A program made the position numbers and the translations under genes. Positions 54,063 to 62,785 of a DNA stretch of 64,000 nucleotides are shown in pieces. Within the stretch, counting starts at the first letter, position 1, and the number at the start of each line of letters is the position of its first letter. The notes beneath the pieces are model-generated. The model ran no database searches. It was given only the letters and a program-made list of their open reading frames with translations, and was not told where the DNA came from. Source of the DNA: Selenomonadales bacterium 4137-cl. Its GTDB lineage: Bacteria; Bacillota; Negativicutes; Sporomusales; UBA7701. Location: assembly GCA_032334055.1 (NCBI GenBank), contig JAUOZS010000001.1, positions 4,295,475 through 4,359,474 of the forward strand, read 5' to 3'.

Positions 54063-54258
54063 ATTCCATCTTCCCCGGCAAAAATCCTTGTCGCCAGCAT
54101 TATCTTCCCCAATTCCGCCGCCGTCAGCCCAGGCTGGCGATAAAGTGCCATATGCTGCGCACCCGCATGCTCCGCCCTCCAGGCCCGCCATCGGAGGAAT
54201 ACAGCCGCACAGCCTAGAATACCTATGAAAAAACTCCGCCAACAGGGAGGCTAGCTCG

Positions 54259-54291
54259 TGAACGAAGAAACTGCCGTCAGAAACTGCTGAA
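54259..54291 (+). other. Possible 10-codon leader peptide
   Basis: GTG at 54259 behind a good site, GGGAGG (54246-54251), encodes 10 residues ending in Cys and a TGA. It is in another frame than the DUF5714 gene downstream, whose own start has a weak ribosome site. It could be a leader peptide or a remnant. Confidence 0.25.
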
Positions 54292-54347
54292 CGCCCCAAG
54301 AAGAGAACCGTGCCGGTCGGCACGACGAACGCCACCTGGAAAACTGC

Positions 54348-55046
54348 ATGGTCTGCGGCGGCAAACTGGTCTACAGGACCCACGCCGCGGAGATAGCCTG
54401 CAACTACTGCGGCCGGACCTTCGCCGCCTCCGTGTACTGTCCCGCAGGCCATTACGTCTGCGAAGACTGCCACGGAGCAGGCTTCAACGACTTCCTCGAA
54501 GAGACGGCTCTTGCCGCCGCCGGCGCCGACCCGATGGCCATCGCCGAGGCGCTCCTCCGCGGTCCCTTCCTCCCGTCGCTCGGGGCCGAGCACCACGCCA
54601 TCGTCGCCGCCGCGCTGATGGCCGCCGCCCGCAACCACGGCCCCATCCCCCTGCCCGGCGGTGCCGCGCGCACCATCACGGACGCCGACATCCGCGAAGG
54701 CATCAGGCGCATGCAGCAAATACCAGCCTGCACCTGCGCCAACCATGGAGCCTGCGGCGCCGGCATGGGAGTCGGCGCGTTCGTCAGCATCCTCCTCGAC
54801 GCTTCCTGCGCCAAAGACGTTGAGCGCACCCTCGCCATGCGGGCCGCCAACGCCGCCCTCGCCGCCATCGCGGACTGCGGGGGGTCGGGCTGCTGCAAGC
54901 AAAGTGTCCGCACCGCCGTGCTCGCCGGGGCGGAGTTCCTCAAGGAACTGTGCCGGGTGCGGCTGCCGCTCAGCCATGTGCGCTGCTTTCACATCAAGGA
55001 CACCACCCACGGTTGCAAGGGCGTATCCTGCCGCTTCAGCCTCTGA
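54348..55046 (+). CDS. DUF5714 cysteine-rich protein
   Basis: A 232-residue protein with cysteines arranged like those of DUF5714. The start has C3..C18-x2-C21 and YCPAGHYVCEDCHG (about 29-42), then IPACTCANHGACGAGMGVG, GGSGCCKQSV, RCFHIKDTTHGCKGVSCRF. These suggest metal or iron-sulfur binding. Several members in anaerobes sit with methyltransferases or radical SAM proteins; none is here. The start is uncertain; the ATG at 54348 has only a weak ribosome site, and reading upstream in frame gives LENC before it. Confidence 0.75.
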   Translation: MVCGGKLVYRTHAAEIACNYCGRTFAASVYCPAGHYVCEDCHGAGFNDFLEETALAAAGADPMAIAEALLRGPFLPSLGAEHHAIVAAALMAAARNHGPIPLPGGAARTITDADIREGIRRMQQIPACTCANHGACGAGMGVGAFVSILLDASCAKDVERTLAMRAANAALAAIADCGGSGCCKQSVRTAVLAGAEFLKELCRVRLPLSHVRCFHIKDTTHGCKGVSCRFSL

Positions 55047-55075
55047 AAAAACCGCCAGCAGGGGAGGAGATACAC

Positions 55076-55510
55076 ATGGAAATCCGGGCGCTGACCGAGG
55101 ACGACATCCCGGCGTTGGCCGGTCTTTATAAGCAGTTCTGGGGCGAGGAATCCGACCCCGCCGCCATGCGCGCCCAGTTCCGGCGGCTGGCCGCCGCCGG
55201 CTCGCACCTCTTCCTCGGCGCCGTCCTTGACGGCCGCCTCGTCGGCTCGGTCATGGGCGTCGTGTGCGGGGAGCTTTACGGACCCTGCCGGCCCTTCCTG
55301 GTCGTCGAAAACATGATCGTCGACGCCCCCCGCCGCGGCTGCGGCATCGGCAAAGCGCTCCTCGCCGCCCTCGAGAAACGCGCCGCCGAACGCGGCTGCG
55401 GCCAGGCCATCCTCGTCACCGAAGCCGACAGGCCGGACGCCTGCGCCTTCTACGCCGCCGCCGGCTACCCGGCCGGCGCCCACCGGGGCTTCAAGAAAAA
55501 GCTCGGTTAA
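55076..55510 (+). CDS. GNAT family N-acetyltransferase
   Basis: A 144-residue GNAT protein with VENMIVDAPRRGCGIGKALLAALEKRA (about 80-106, acetyl-CoA loop) and CAFYAAAGY near the end. GGGGAGGAG precedes the ATG, 29 bases after the DUF5714 stop, so they may share a transcript. Confidence 0.88.
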   Translation: MEIRALTEDDIPALAGLYKQFWGEESDPAAMRAQFRRLAAAGSHLFLGAVLDGRLVGSVMGVVCGELYGPCRPFLVVENMIVDAPRRGCGIGKALLAALEKRAAERGCGQAILVTEADRPDACAFYAAAGYPAGAHRGFKKKLG

Positions 55511-55525
55511 TCTGTTACAATGAAA

Positions 55526-55557
55526 GCGGTCCCGCCCCTGCTAGGGGGCGGGACCGC
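55526..55557 (+). terminator. Bidirectional hairpin between converging genes
   Basis: A perfect 13-bp stem GCGGTCCCGCCCC/GGGGCGGGACCGC with loop TGCTAG. No strong T run on the + side; TTTC follows on the - side. Confidence 0.7.
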
Positions 55558-55586
55558 CTGCTGGTCCTCATATTACCTGCTTATCT

Positions 55587-58286
55587 CTAGGCCGGCTTTC
55601 CCAGCACCTTCTCGACGAAAATCTCGACAAGCGCGGGATCGAACTGCCGCCCGGCGCCCTGCTGCAGCTCAGCCACCGCCGCCTCCTCCGTCATCGTCGG
55701 GCGGTAGCTGCGATAGCCCGTCATCGCCTCATAGGCGTCGGCGATGTGGATAATCCGGGCCGGCAGCGGGATCTCCGCCCCCCGCAGCCCTTTGGGATAG
55801 CCGCCGCCGTCCCAGCGCTCGTGGTGGGCAAGCACGTAATCCGCCAGCTCCGACAAATGATTGACCGTGCTCAGAATGCGATACCCGATCTCCGAATGGC
55901 GCTTAACCACCGCCCACTCGTCGTCCGTCAGCTTGCCCGGCTTGCTCAGGATATCGTCGGCGACGGCGATCTTGCCGATATCGTGCAGCAGACCGAGATT
56001 GCCCAGTTCGTCGACATCGCCGGGCGCCAGGCCGAGAGCCTCGCCCATCCGCCTGCACAGGTCGGCGACCCTGCGCGAGTGCGACTCCTCCATAGCGTTA
56101 TTCTCATGCAGATTCTTAATAAGCGTGTCAATCGTCTTCCCCAGGATATCCGGGCTCTCGAACAGCTTATTGCGGTACATCTGGTCGTCGGCCTTTTTGA
56201 AGACCTCCTCGATATCCTCCTCCGCGGCCATTTTGGTGCCATAGCCGAACGACAGCGACACGGTTACCGAGCCCACCGTCTCCCGGGCGGCGATATTCTT
56301 GATGCGCCTGATGATCCGCTCGGCCGCGGCGGGAGTAGTACGCGGCAGGAGAATGACGAACTCGTCGCCGCCGAGCCTGGCCACCAGGTCGCTGCTGCGG
56401 CAGCCCCTGGACAGCGCGGCGGCCGCCTTCACCAGCAGCTCATCCCCCACGGTGTGCCCCAGCGAATCGTTGACCAGCTTCAGGCCGTTGACATCGGCCA
56501 CCACGATCGTCATCGGCAGATTGTCCGGCGTGTCGAGCCTCAGCAGCTCGCCTTCGTAAAACCTGCGGTTATAAAGTCCGGTCAGTTGATCGTGGTGGCT
56601 CAGGTACGCGACCTCGGCCTCCGACTTCTTGCGCTCGGAGATATCGAAGAACGTCACCACCACGCCGACGACCCGGCCGTCGCGATACTGCGGGTAAGAG
56701 AAATATTCCACCGGGAAAAACGTGCCGTCCGACCGCCAGAAAACCTCGTCCGTGGCGTGGACGCGCTCGCCGCTGCGCAGCGTCTGCAATATCCGGCATT
56801 CCTCCGCCGTTATCGGGGTGTCGTCGCTGCACCGGGCATGGAGCTGGTTATGAACATTCTTTCCGATCAGTTCCTCCTGGCTGTCGTACTTCAGCATCCG
56901 CAGGCAGCTGGCGTTGCAGAACGTGCAGTTGCCGTCAAGGTCGATGCCGTAGATCGCCTCCGCGGTCGAATCGAGCAGCAGGCGGATATCGTCCTCGCTG
57001 TCCCTAAGCTGCCGCACCGTTTCCTGCAGCTCCCGCGTGCGTTCTGCGATCCGCTCCTCCAGCGTATGGATCAGGGCGTCGATCTGGTCCGCCATCCGGT
57101 TGAAAGCGAGGGACAGCCGGCCGATCTCGTCCTTGCGCACCACCTGGGCGCGCTCGGAGAAATCGCCCGCCGAAAACCTCTCCGTCGTCCTTATCAGGTC
57201 ATACACCGGCCTGAAGACGATTGCCGTGCTTTTCGCGTAAATCAGGACAGCCAGCACAATGGCGAGCGCGGCGATAAGCAGCGAAAACCGGAGGCTCTTC
57301 TCGAACCCGGCCATGAACGGTTCTTGGGGGATGGCCGTTATGATCAGCCAGTTAAGACCGTCCCGGTTGTACCCGGTCACCTTGACAAGCAGCCCGTCCT
57401 TATCCGGCGACGTTGGCGCGGCGGCCCCCGGTGCCGCCAGCGACCGGCGCCAGGCGGCGACAACGGCCGGGTTGTCGCCTTCTCCGAGCGCGACCCTCCC
57501 GATACCGTCCCACCGGGACGAAAAATTCGGCCGGCCCAGCGAATTAGCCACCAGATAGCCGCTGTCCTTCTCCACGATATAGGCGATCGCGTGCTGGTCC
57601 TGCACGGCCTCGCGCAGGAAACCGTTCAGCCTCGACAGCGTTATGTGCGTACCCAGCACCCCCGCGAGAGCGCCGTCGCGGCCATAAATCGGGCAGGCCG
57701 CCGAAATCGCCAGATCGTCCATCACGAAATGCTTATAGATAGGCGAGAATACCGGTCTCCCCGTCGTTTTGGCGATTTTGTACCAATCCCTGGTGCGCGG
57801 GTCGAATAACCCGGTCTCGTTAACGAAGCTTCCGGTTTCAAGCCCGGGCGTCGTGGCGTAGTAGCGGGTTCTGCCGCCGGTCGCCGCGTTGTTCTCGTAC
57901 ACCTCGATCTCGCCCCTGGCGTTGCGGCGCGCCCCGTAAAATTCGCCGTTTTCCATGCCGTAAGTGAAGCTGTAAACATCTTCATCGGTTGCCTGCAGCA
58001 CGCTGGCGAAATACTGCGCCCGCTCGCGCCGGTCGCCCATGGCGATCACCTTTCGGCCGACCAGGTTACGGTTCGCGCCGTTCACATGCTCGGTGGCGCT
58101 TATGAAGCCCTCGATGCGGCTAAGGATGACCCGGTTGGTATTGTTTTGCAGCTCGGACACCATTCGCTCGGTGGAAGAATGCCAGTTGGCAAAGGCGAAA
58201 TAGCCGATGAGGCCGATCGTTGCCACCATCAGCGCGATGAACGAGATAATGATGAGCGACCGTAGCGATCTTTTTACTGCCGCCAA
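55587..58286 (-). CDS. dCache-HAMP-PAS-GGDEF-HD-GYP protein
   Basis: An 899-residue membrane sensor for cyclic di-GMP. The first helix is at about 12-30, then an outer dCache domain (about 40-325, with RDWYKIAK and GYLVANS), a second helix (about 335-355), HAMP (about 358-410), PAS (about 430-550), GGDEF with RLGGDEF and an I-site RSSD 5 residues before it, and HD-GYP with LLHDIGKIAV and HHERWDGGGYPKG. Both catalytic motifs are intact, so it may make and degrade the messenger. TTG at 58286 follows GGGGGTGGGG; a TTG at 58310 is possible. Confidence 0.92.
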   Translation of the reverse strand: MAAVKRSLRSLIIISFIALMVATIGLIGYFAFANWHSSTERMVSELQNNTNRVILSRIEGFISATEHVNGANRNLVGRKVIAMGDRRERAQYFASVLQATDEDVYSFTYGMENGEFYGARRNARGEIEVYENNAATGGRTRYYATTPGLETGSFVNETGLFDPRTRDWYKIAKTTGRPVFSPIYKHFVMDDLAISAACPIYGRDGALAGVLGTHITLSRLNGFLREAVQDQHAIAYIVEKDSGYLVANSLGRPNFSSRWDGIGRVALGEGDNPAVVAAWRRSLAAPGAAAPTSPDKDGLLVKVTGYNRDGLNWLIITAIPQEPFMAGFEKSLRFSLLIAALAIVLAVLIYAKSTAIVFRPVYDLIRTTERFSAGDFSERAQVVRKDEIGRLSLAFNRMADQIDALIHTLEERIAERTRELQETVRQLRDSEDDIRLLLDSTAEAIYGIDLDGNCTFCNASCLRMLKYDSQEELIGKNVHNQLHARCSDDTPITAEECRILQTLRSGERVHATDEVFWRSDGTFFPVEYFSYPQYRDGRVVGVVVTFFDISERKKSEAEVAYLSHHDQLTGLYNRRFYEGELLRLDTPDNLPMTIVVADVNGLKLVNDSLGHTVGDELLVKAAAALSRGCRSSDLVARLGGDEFVILLPRTTPAAAERIIRRIKNIAARETVGSVTVSLSFGYGTKMAAEEDIEEVFKKADDQMYRNKLFESPDILGKTIDTLIKNLHENNAMEESHSRRVADLCRRMGEALGLAPGDVDELGNLGLLHDIGKIAVADDILSKPGKLTDDEWAVVKRHSEIGYRILSTVNHLSELADYVLAHHERWDGGGYPKGLRGAEIPLPARIIHIADAYEAMTGYRSYRPTMTEEAAVAELQQGAGRQFDPALVEIFVEKVLGKPA

Positions 58287-58346
58287 ATCGTCCCCACCCC
58301 CGCAAAACAATATTTTATTCCATAATTTACGACAAAAGTTATAGCG

Positions 58347-58375
58347 AATCTACCATAATTATAATATATTGTAAA
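58347..58375 (-). promoter_or_regulatory. Promoter of the GGDEF/HD-GYP gene
   Basis: On the - strand TTTACA (58375-58370), 17-base spacer, TAGATT (58352-58347), in an AT-rich stretch 61 bases before the start. Confidence 0.55.
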
Positions 58376-58540
58376 GTTATCCGCCACAACTACTTGGATG
58401 CGGTTGCGGCGCGAAGAAGGCGGCCCTGCCCGCCGCCCCGCATAAAGACCTCCCCGCCGGTCGCGTTACAGCCGCCGGCAGGATTTCCCGCCCCGGCATA
58501 GTACATACAATAATAGCGAACTTTGTCAGGGGGTATTGCG

Positions 58541-59089
58541 ATGAAACTGTGGTTGCTGTCCGCTCTTGTCGCCCTGCTGTGCGTGGCGGCTGTGCCATCA
58601 TCGGCCGAGGCCGCAGCGGCAGGCGAGGACGAATTCATGCAAACGGCGATCGACGAAGCGGTAAACGGAGTCGGGAAAGGGGAGGGGGGACCCTTCGGTG
58701 CGGTGATCGTCAAGGATGGCAAAATCCTCGTCCGGGCCCACAACCAGGTGCTGCTCACCCACGACCCCACCGCCCACGCCGAGGTCCAGGCCATCCGCAA
58801 AGCCTCGGCCCTGCTCGGGCGCTTCGACCTCTCCGACTGTGTGCTGTACGCCTCCTGCGAGCCGTGCCCCATGTGCCTTGGCGCCATCCACTGGGCCAAG
58901 CTGCGCAAAGTCGTCTACGGCGCCACCCGCTACGACGCCGCCAACGCCGGCTTCGACGACAGCTACATCTACGAGGTCATCCAGGGCAAAGCCAAAGTGC
59001 TGCAGGTCGCCATGGAACATCGTCCCGGCTCCGGCGACGACAGGCCCTTCGCCCTCTGGAAGCAAAAGACCGACAAAACGCAGTACTGA
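58541..59089 (+). CDS. Nucleoside deaminase with an export signal
   Basis: A 182-residue protein of the cytidine deaminase-like fold, similar to guanine/adenosine deaminases. Zinc ligands and proton shuttle are in HAE (79-81) and PCPMC (Cys109, Cys112), with GGPFGAVIVKDGK and GATRYDAANAGFDDSYIYE. The N-terminus (about 1-27) is a good signal peptide, with Lys, a hydrophobic run and AEA-AAA. Family members are cytoplasmic, so this is unusual. CAGGGGG precedes the ATG. The next gene follows after 18 bases. Confidence 0.85.
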   Translation: MKLWLLSALVALLCVAAVPSSAEAAAAGEDEFMQTAIDEAVNGVGKGEGGPFGAVIVKDGKILVRAHNQVLLTHDPTAHAEVQAIRKASALLGRFDLSDCVLYASCEPCPMCLGAIHWAKLRKVVYGATRYDAANAGFDDSYIYEVIQGKAKVLQVAMEHRPGSGDDRPFALWKQKTDKTQY

Positions 59090-59107
59090 TTGAGAAGGGG
59101 AATAAAT

Positions 59108-59788
59108 ATGATCGGCATCCTCGCCGGCATGGGGCCTAAATCCACCGCCCCCTTCATCGACAAAGTCGTCGACCTGTGCCAGCGCCGCCACGGCGCCAGG
59201 CACGACAGCGACTTCCCGCCGATGCTCATCTACTCCTGCCCGACCCCGTTCTACCTCGACCGCCCCGTCGACCACGCCGCCCTGCGCGACGCCATCGTCG
59301 CCGGCGCCGCCAGGCTCGCCGCCTGCGGCGTCGACTACCTCGCCGTCCCCTGCAACCTCGCCCACGTATACTTCGGTTCAATCCAGGAGGCGGTACCCGT
59401 CCCCGTCCTCAACATGGTCGCCGAAACCGTCGCCGCCCTCCCGGCGGACGCCGGCCGGATCGCCGTCCTGGCGACGGCCGCCACCCTCGAAGCCGGCATC
59501 TACCAGCAAGGGCTGGCGCACGCCGGGAGGGAATCCGTGCTCGCGCCCCGCTGGCAGGCGGAAACCGCCGCCATCCTCGAGCTGATAAAAAGCGGCCGGG
59601 ACGCCGCGCAGGCCAAAGCCCGCTGGGACGCGCTCGTCCGCGACGTAAGCGCCGCCGCCGACGCGGCCGTCATCGCCTGCACCGACCTCAACGTCGTCGC
59701 CGACGGCGCGGTGTCGCCGCTGCCGCTCGTCGACTCCTCGGCCTGCCTGGCGACCGCCCTCGTCGACAGATACTACCGCCCCCGGTAA
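59108..59788 (+). CDS. Aspartate/glutamate racemase family protein
   Basis: A 226-residue cofactor-free racemase with the two catalytic cysteines Cys82 (VPCNLAH) and Cys191 (IACTDLN), and GILAGMGPKSTAPFIDKVVD at the start. It interconverts L- and D-aspartate or glutamate. GAAGGGG lies 9 bases before the ATG. It is downstream of the deaminase gene, probably on one transcript, with a terminator just after. Confidence 0.92.
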   Translation: MIGILAGMGPKSTAPFIDKVVDLCQRRHGARHDSDFPPMLIYSCPTPFYLDRPVDHAALRDAIVAGAARLAACGVDYLAVPCNLAHVYFGSIQEAVPVPVLNMVAETVAALPADAGRIAVLATAATLEAGIYQQGLAHAGRESVLAPRWQAETAAILELIKSGRDAAQAKARWDALVRDVSAAADAAVIACTDLNVVADGAVSPLPLVDSSACLATALVDRYYRPR

Positions 59789-59798
59789 CCCACGCAAC

Positions 59799-59827
59799 AA
59801 AAAAAGCCACCTAAGTGGCTTTTTTTT
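59799..59827 (+). terminator. Bidirectional terminator
   Basis: Stem AAAAAAAGCCAC/GTGGCTTTTTTT with loop CTAA. A T run on each strand serves the racemase gene and the converging glycosyltransferase gene. Confidence 0.93.
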
Positions 59828-59829
59828 GT

Positions 59830-60843
59830 TTATCCGGCGCGAAGCTGGTCTTTCGGCCGGAAAACGAGTAGCAGCCGCCAGACGAGCGCGATGGCCCGCC
59901 AGACCTGCGGCAAGCCGCACACGACGAGCCAGGCCCTGATTCTGTGCCTGAAGCCCAAATCGCCCGCTATTACCCTGCGGACCCTGCTATCCCAGCCATG
60001 CGCGTCCATAAGCCCGAGCATGTCCGCATAACGGCCGATCTTCAGCATTTTGTACAAAAAGCGGTAACATTCAAAATCGACCAGTCGCCGGGTGGCGGCA
60101 AACGCCTTCCGCCGGTCGGCGGGGAAAACATCGCCGATAAAAGCCAGTACCCTCTCCACGGCATAGACCTGATGGACGTACGTTTCCCAGCGCCACAACT
60201 TTCGCGTCGTCGAACCGGGCCGCTCCCGGTAAGCCATCAGCACCTCGGGAACATGCGTCACCCGCGCCACCGCCAGCACCTTGAGCTGGAACTCCACATC
60301 CTCCCACATCAGGCATCCGGCGGTGAAGTCGATGCCGTTGCCGGTCAGCAGCTCTTTCGGCATCAGCATCGCGCCAAGGTGCATCCAGACCTGCCAGGTA
60401 ACGGTGTCCATATAAATATCGCCCGCGATAAGCCCCTTTTCCGCGTACAGCTTGTTGCGGTTGATCTCCCGGCGGCCGTCGGCAAACAGCCGCTCGTGGT
60501 CGGAGAACGCCACCCCCGCCCCAGCCGCTTGCCAGGCCGCCGCCACCTTGGCGAGAAACAGGGGATGCCACAGGTCGTCGCCGTCCAAAAAGGCGACCAG
60601 CCTGCCGCCCGCCATCGCGAGCCCCTTATTGCGGCCGGCGGCGGCGCCTTGGTTGCTTTGCCTGTAATACACTATGCGCGGCTCCTTGCGGGCGTACGAC
60701 AAAACCACATCCTCCGTGCCGTCGGTTGAGCCGTCGTTGACGACGATGAGCTCCCAGTCTACATAAGTCTGCGCGATCACCGACTCGATGCTCGCGGCGA
60801 TATACTCCTGCACGTTGTAGGCGGGCATGATGATCGAAACCAA
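59830..60843 (-). CDS. Family 2 glycosyltransferase
   Basis: A 337-residue GT-A fold enzyme with SIIMPAYNVQEYIAASIESV at the N-terminus, VNDGSTDGT (about 35-43), AFLDGDDLWHP (metal-binding DxD near 87-90) and WEDVEF (about 182) as catalytic base region. No membrane helix except a C-terminal hydrophobic stretch (about 305-325). TTG at 60843 is used; GGGAGG lies 14 bases upstream, a long gap. It faces a related glycosyltransferase gene on the other strand. Confidence 0.9.
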   Translation of the reverse strand: MVSIIMPAYNVQEYIAASIESVIAQTYVDWELIVVNDGSTDGTEDVVLSYARKEPRIVYYRQSNQGAAAGRNKGLAMAGGRLVAFLDGDDLWHPLFLAKVAAAWQAAGAGVAFSDHERLFADGRREINRNKLYAEKGLIAGDIYMDTVTWQVWMHLGAMLMPKELLTGNGIDFTAGCLMWEDVEFQLKVLAVARVTHVPEVLMAYRERPGSTTRKLWRWETYVHQVYAVERVLAFIGDVFPADRRKAFAATRRLVDFECYRFLYKMLKIGRYADMLGLMDAHGWDSRVRRVIAGDLGFRHRIRAWLVVCGLPQVWRAIALVWRLLLVFRPKDQLRAG

Positions 60844-60873
60844 GGGTGCGATAATAACACCTCCCTTGAATAA

Positions 60874-60890
60874 ATGTAAAATATTTACAT
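60874..60890 (+). promoter_or_regulatory. Perfect palindrome between two divergent glycosyltransferase genes
   Basis: ATGTAAA-ATA-TTTACAT. It overlaps the -35 region of the likely + strand promoter (TTTACA 60884-60889, 18 bases, TATAAT 60908-60913). It may be an operator for both genes. Confidence 0.5.
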
Positions 60891-61029
60891 ATAATACGAT
60901 TATACCCTATAATTGAACCAGGCAAACCCTGAATCGTTCGACGAAAAGAGGTTTTTTGGCGACCCGGTGCGACAAAACCCCCCTCCGCAGAGGAGCGTCT
61001 AAGGGAGGCTGATCTGTCTGGACCCGAAA

Positions 61030-62049
61030 GTGTCGGTTATCATGCCGGTTTATAACCTGGAAGAGTATATTTCCGCCAGCATTCACGCGGTCAGCCGTCA
61101 GACATTTTCCGCCTGGGAACTGCTTATTGTCGATGACGGCTCAACCGACGGCACAGGCGCCGTAATCGACTCCTTCGCCGCCCGGGACCCGCGCATCGTT
61201 CGCATCTCCCAGGCCGGCGCCGGGGCCGCCGCCGCCCGCAACGCGGCCATCGCCAGGGCGCGGGGCGAGTGGCTGGCGTTTCTCGACGGCGACGACCTTT
61301 GGTATCCGCCCTTCCTCGCGACAATGCTCGCCAGGCTGGAAGCCAACGGGACGGGCGCCGGCTTTTGTGCCCACACCGTCCTGGGTTCCGCCGGCCGGGA
61401 CAAGCGCCATATCGTCAATAACCCGGGTGCCCGGGAGGCGGTTAGCGACGCCTTTCTCGCCGACTGCGTAACCAATCGGATATGGGTGTTCATCGGCGCC
61501 TTTATGGTCAGGAAAGCGCTGTTGGGCGAAACAATAAGGTTCACCCCCGGCTGTACCTTCGGCGAGGATTCCGAGTTTCGCAACAAGGTGCTGGCGATAA
61601 CCCCGGCCTGTTATGTGCCTGAGGTGCTGAGCATCTACCGTCTGCGTCCCGGATCGGCGACCAACCGTACCTGGCGGTGGCAAGTGTTCGTCCAGGATAT
61701 CCACGGTCTGGAACGGGCCAGGGAGTTCGCCCGCCTCAACTGCCGCGGCGGCATCCGGGAGACCGCTCTCAAAGCCTTCGACGACCGGCTGAGACACGAA
61801 AAATTCCGGCTGGTGTACAAGCTGATCAAATGGGGCGACCTGCCCGCGGCGAGACTGTTGCTGGCGGACGGCTGGGGACGGGAGATCGCCGCCGCCCTGC
61901 CTGCCCGTCCGAAACTGGGCAACAGGCTCAAAGTCTGGCTGGCGTGCAGCGAGCGCCGCCTGTGGTGGCGGCTGTACGCCGCCTGCTGGCGGCTGCTCGT
62001 CCTGCTCCGTATAACCAGGATGCGCCACATCGGCGAAACCCCCTACTAG
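61030..62049 (+). CDS. Family 2 glycosyltransferase
   Basis: A 339-residue GT-A fold enzyme, clearly related to the neighbour at 59830-60843. It has SVIMPVYNLEEYISASIHAV, VDDGSTDGTG, AFLDGDDLWYPP and FGEDSEF as the equivalent motifs. GTG at 61030 is the first standard start; AAGGGAGG at 61001-61008 fits better with an in-frame CTG at 61018, giving MDPKVSVIMP. The pair probably arose by duplication with inversion and may decorate a surface polysaccharide or protein. Confidence 0.9.
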   Translation: MSVIMPVYNLEEYISASIHAVSRQTFSAWELLIVDDGSTDGTGAVIDSFAARDPRIVRISQAGAGAAAARNAAIARARGEWLAFLDGDDLWYPPFLATMLARLEANGTGAGFCAHTVLGSAGRDKRHIVNNPGAREAVSDAFLADCVTNRIWVFIGAFMVRKALLGETIRFTPGCTFGEDSEFRNKVLAITPACYVPEVLSIYRLRPGSATNRTWRWQVFVQDIHGLERAREFARLNCRGGIRETALKAFDDRLRHEKFRLVYKLIKWGDLPAARLLLADGWGREIAAALPARPKLGNRLKVWLACSERRLWWRLYAACWRLLVLLRITRMRHIGETPY

Positions 62050-62114
62050 ATGGGCGGCAAATCTGGTATAATCTTACCTGGCTGCACATACCCAGCCGAA
62101 TGGAGGAATTAACA

Positions 62115-62726
62115 ATGAACAAAACCCTGTCGACCATCCTGGCCCTCGCGGCCTGCCTGGCCCTGCTCCTGCCCGGGTGCGCCGCCAAGGCCCCGCAGCC
62201 GCCGGCCCAGCCGGACAAAAAGGCGGCCCCCGCCGCCGTCAACGTAAGCTCCCCGACCAACAGCAAAGCCACCTTCGAAACCTCGATGGGCACCTTCAAG
62301 GTTGAACTCTTCGAAGACAAAGCGCCCGTCACCGCCAAAAACTTCATCACTCTCGCCGACAAAGGCTTCTTTAACGGCCTGATCTTCCACCGCGTCATCG
62401 ACGGCTTCATGATCCAGGGCGGCGACCCCAAGGGCAACGGCACCGGCGGTCCCGGCTACACCATCCCCGACGAGTTCACCAAAAACCTGCGCCACGCCTC
62501 CGAAGGCGTCCTCTCGATGGCCAACGCCGGCCCCAACACCGGTGGCTCGCAATTCTTCATCACCCTCGTGCCCACCCCGTGGCTCGACGACAAACACGCC
62601 GTCTTCGGCAAGGTCGTCGAAGGCATGGACGTCGTCCGGGCGATCGGCAAAGTCAAAACCGGCCCCGGCGACAAACCCATCACCGACGTCGTCATCAAAA
62701 AAATAACCATCGTCAAGCCGCAATAA
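62115..62726 (+). CDS. Lipoprotein peptidyl-prolyl isomerase, cyclophilin type
   Basis: A 203-residue exported cyclophilin. Lipobox LPGC gives Cys22. A Pro/Ala-rich linker follows. The domain has FHRVIDGFMIQGGDP with the catalytic Arg, GPNTGGSQFFIT, and HAVFGKVVEGMDVV. It helps fold exported proteins. GGAGG lies 8 bases before the ATG. A TATAAT sits at about 62065, with no clear -35. Confidence 0.93.
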   Translation: MNKTLSTILALAACLALLLPGCAAKAPQPPAQPDKKAAPAAVNVSSPTNSKATFETSMGTFKVELFEDKAPVTAKNFITLADKGFFNGLIFHRVIDGFMIQGGDPKGNGTGGPGYTIPDEFTKNLRHASEGVLSMANAGPNTGGSQFFITLVPTPWLDDKHAVFGKVVEGMDVVRAIGKVKTGPGDKPITDVVIKKITIVKPQ

Positions 62727-62749
62727 AGCGCCACCGGCGATATTTTCCT

Positions 62750-62777
62750 TTACACCTCCCGGGGGCCGCCGTATAAT
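62750..62777 (+). promoter_or_regulatory. Promoter of the TVP38 gene, very close to its start
   Basis: TTTACA (62750-62755), 16-base spacer, TATAAT (62772-62777). The expected first base (about 62783-62785) is next to the GTG at 62786, so the transcript seems to lack a leader. Confidence 0.65.
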
Positions 62778-62785
62778 TAACACTT

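Noticed and set aside
54063..55010. An N-terminal extension of the DUF6056 protein of about 315 residues on the - strand
   Set aside because: It is the shadow of the DUF5714 gene on the + strand, and a start with a ribosome site exists at 54062.
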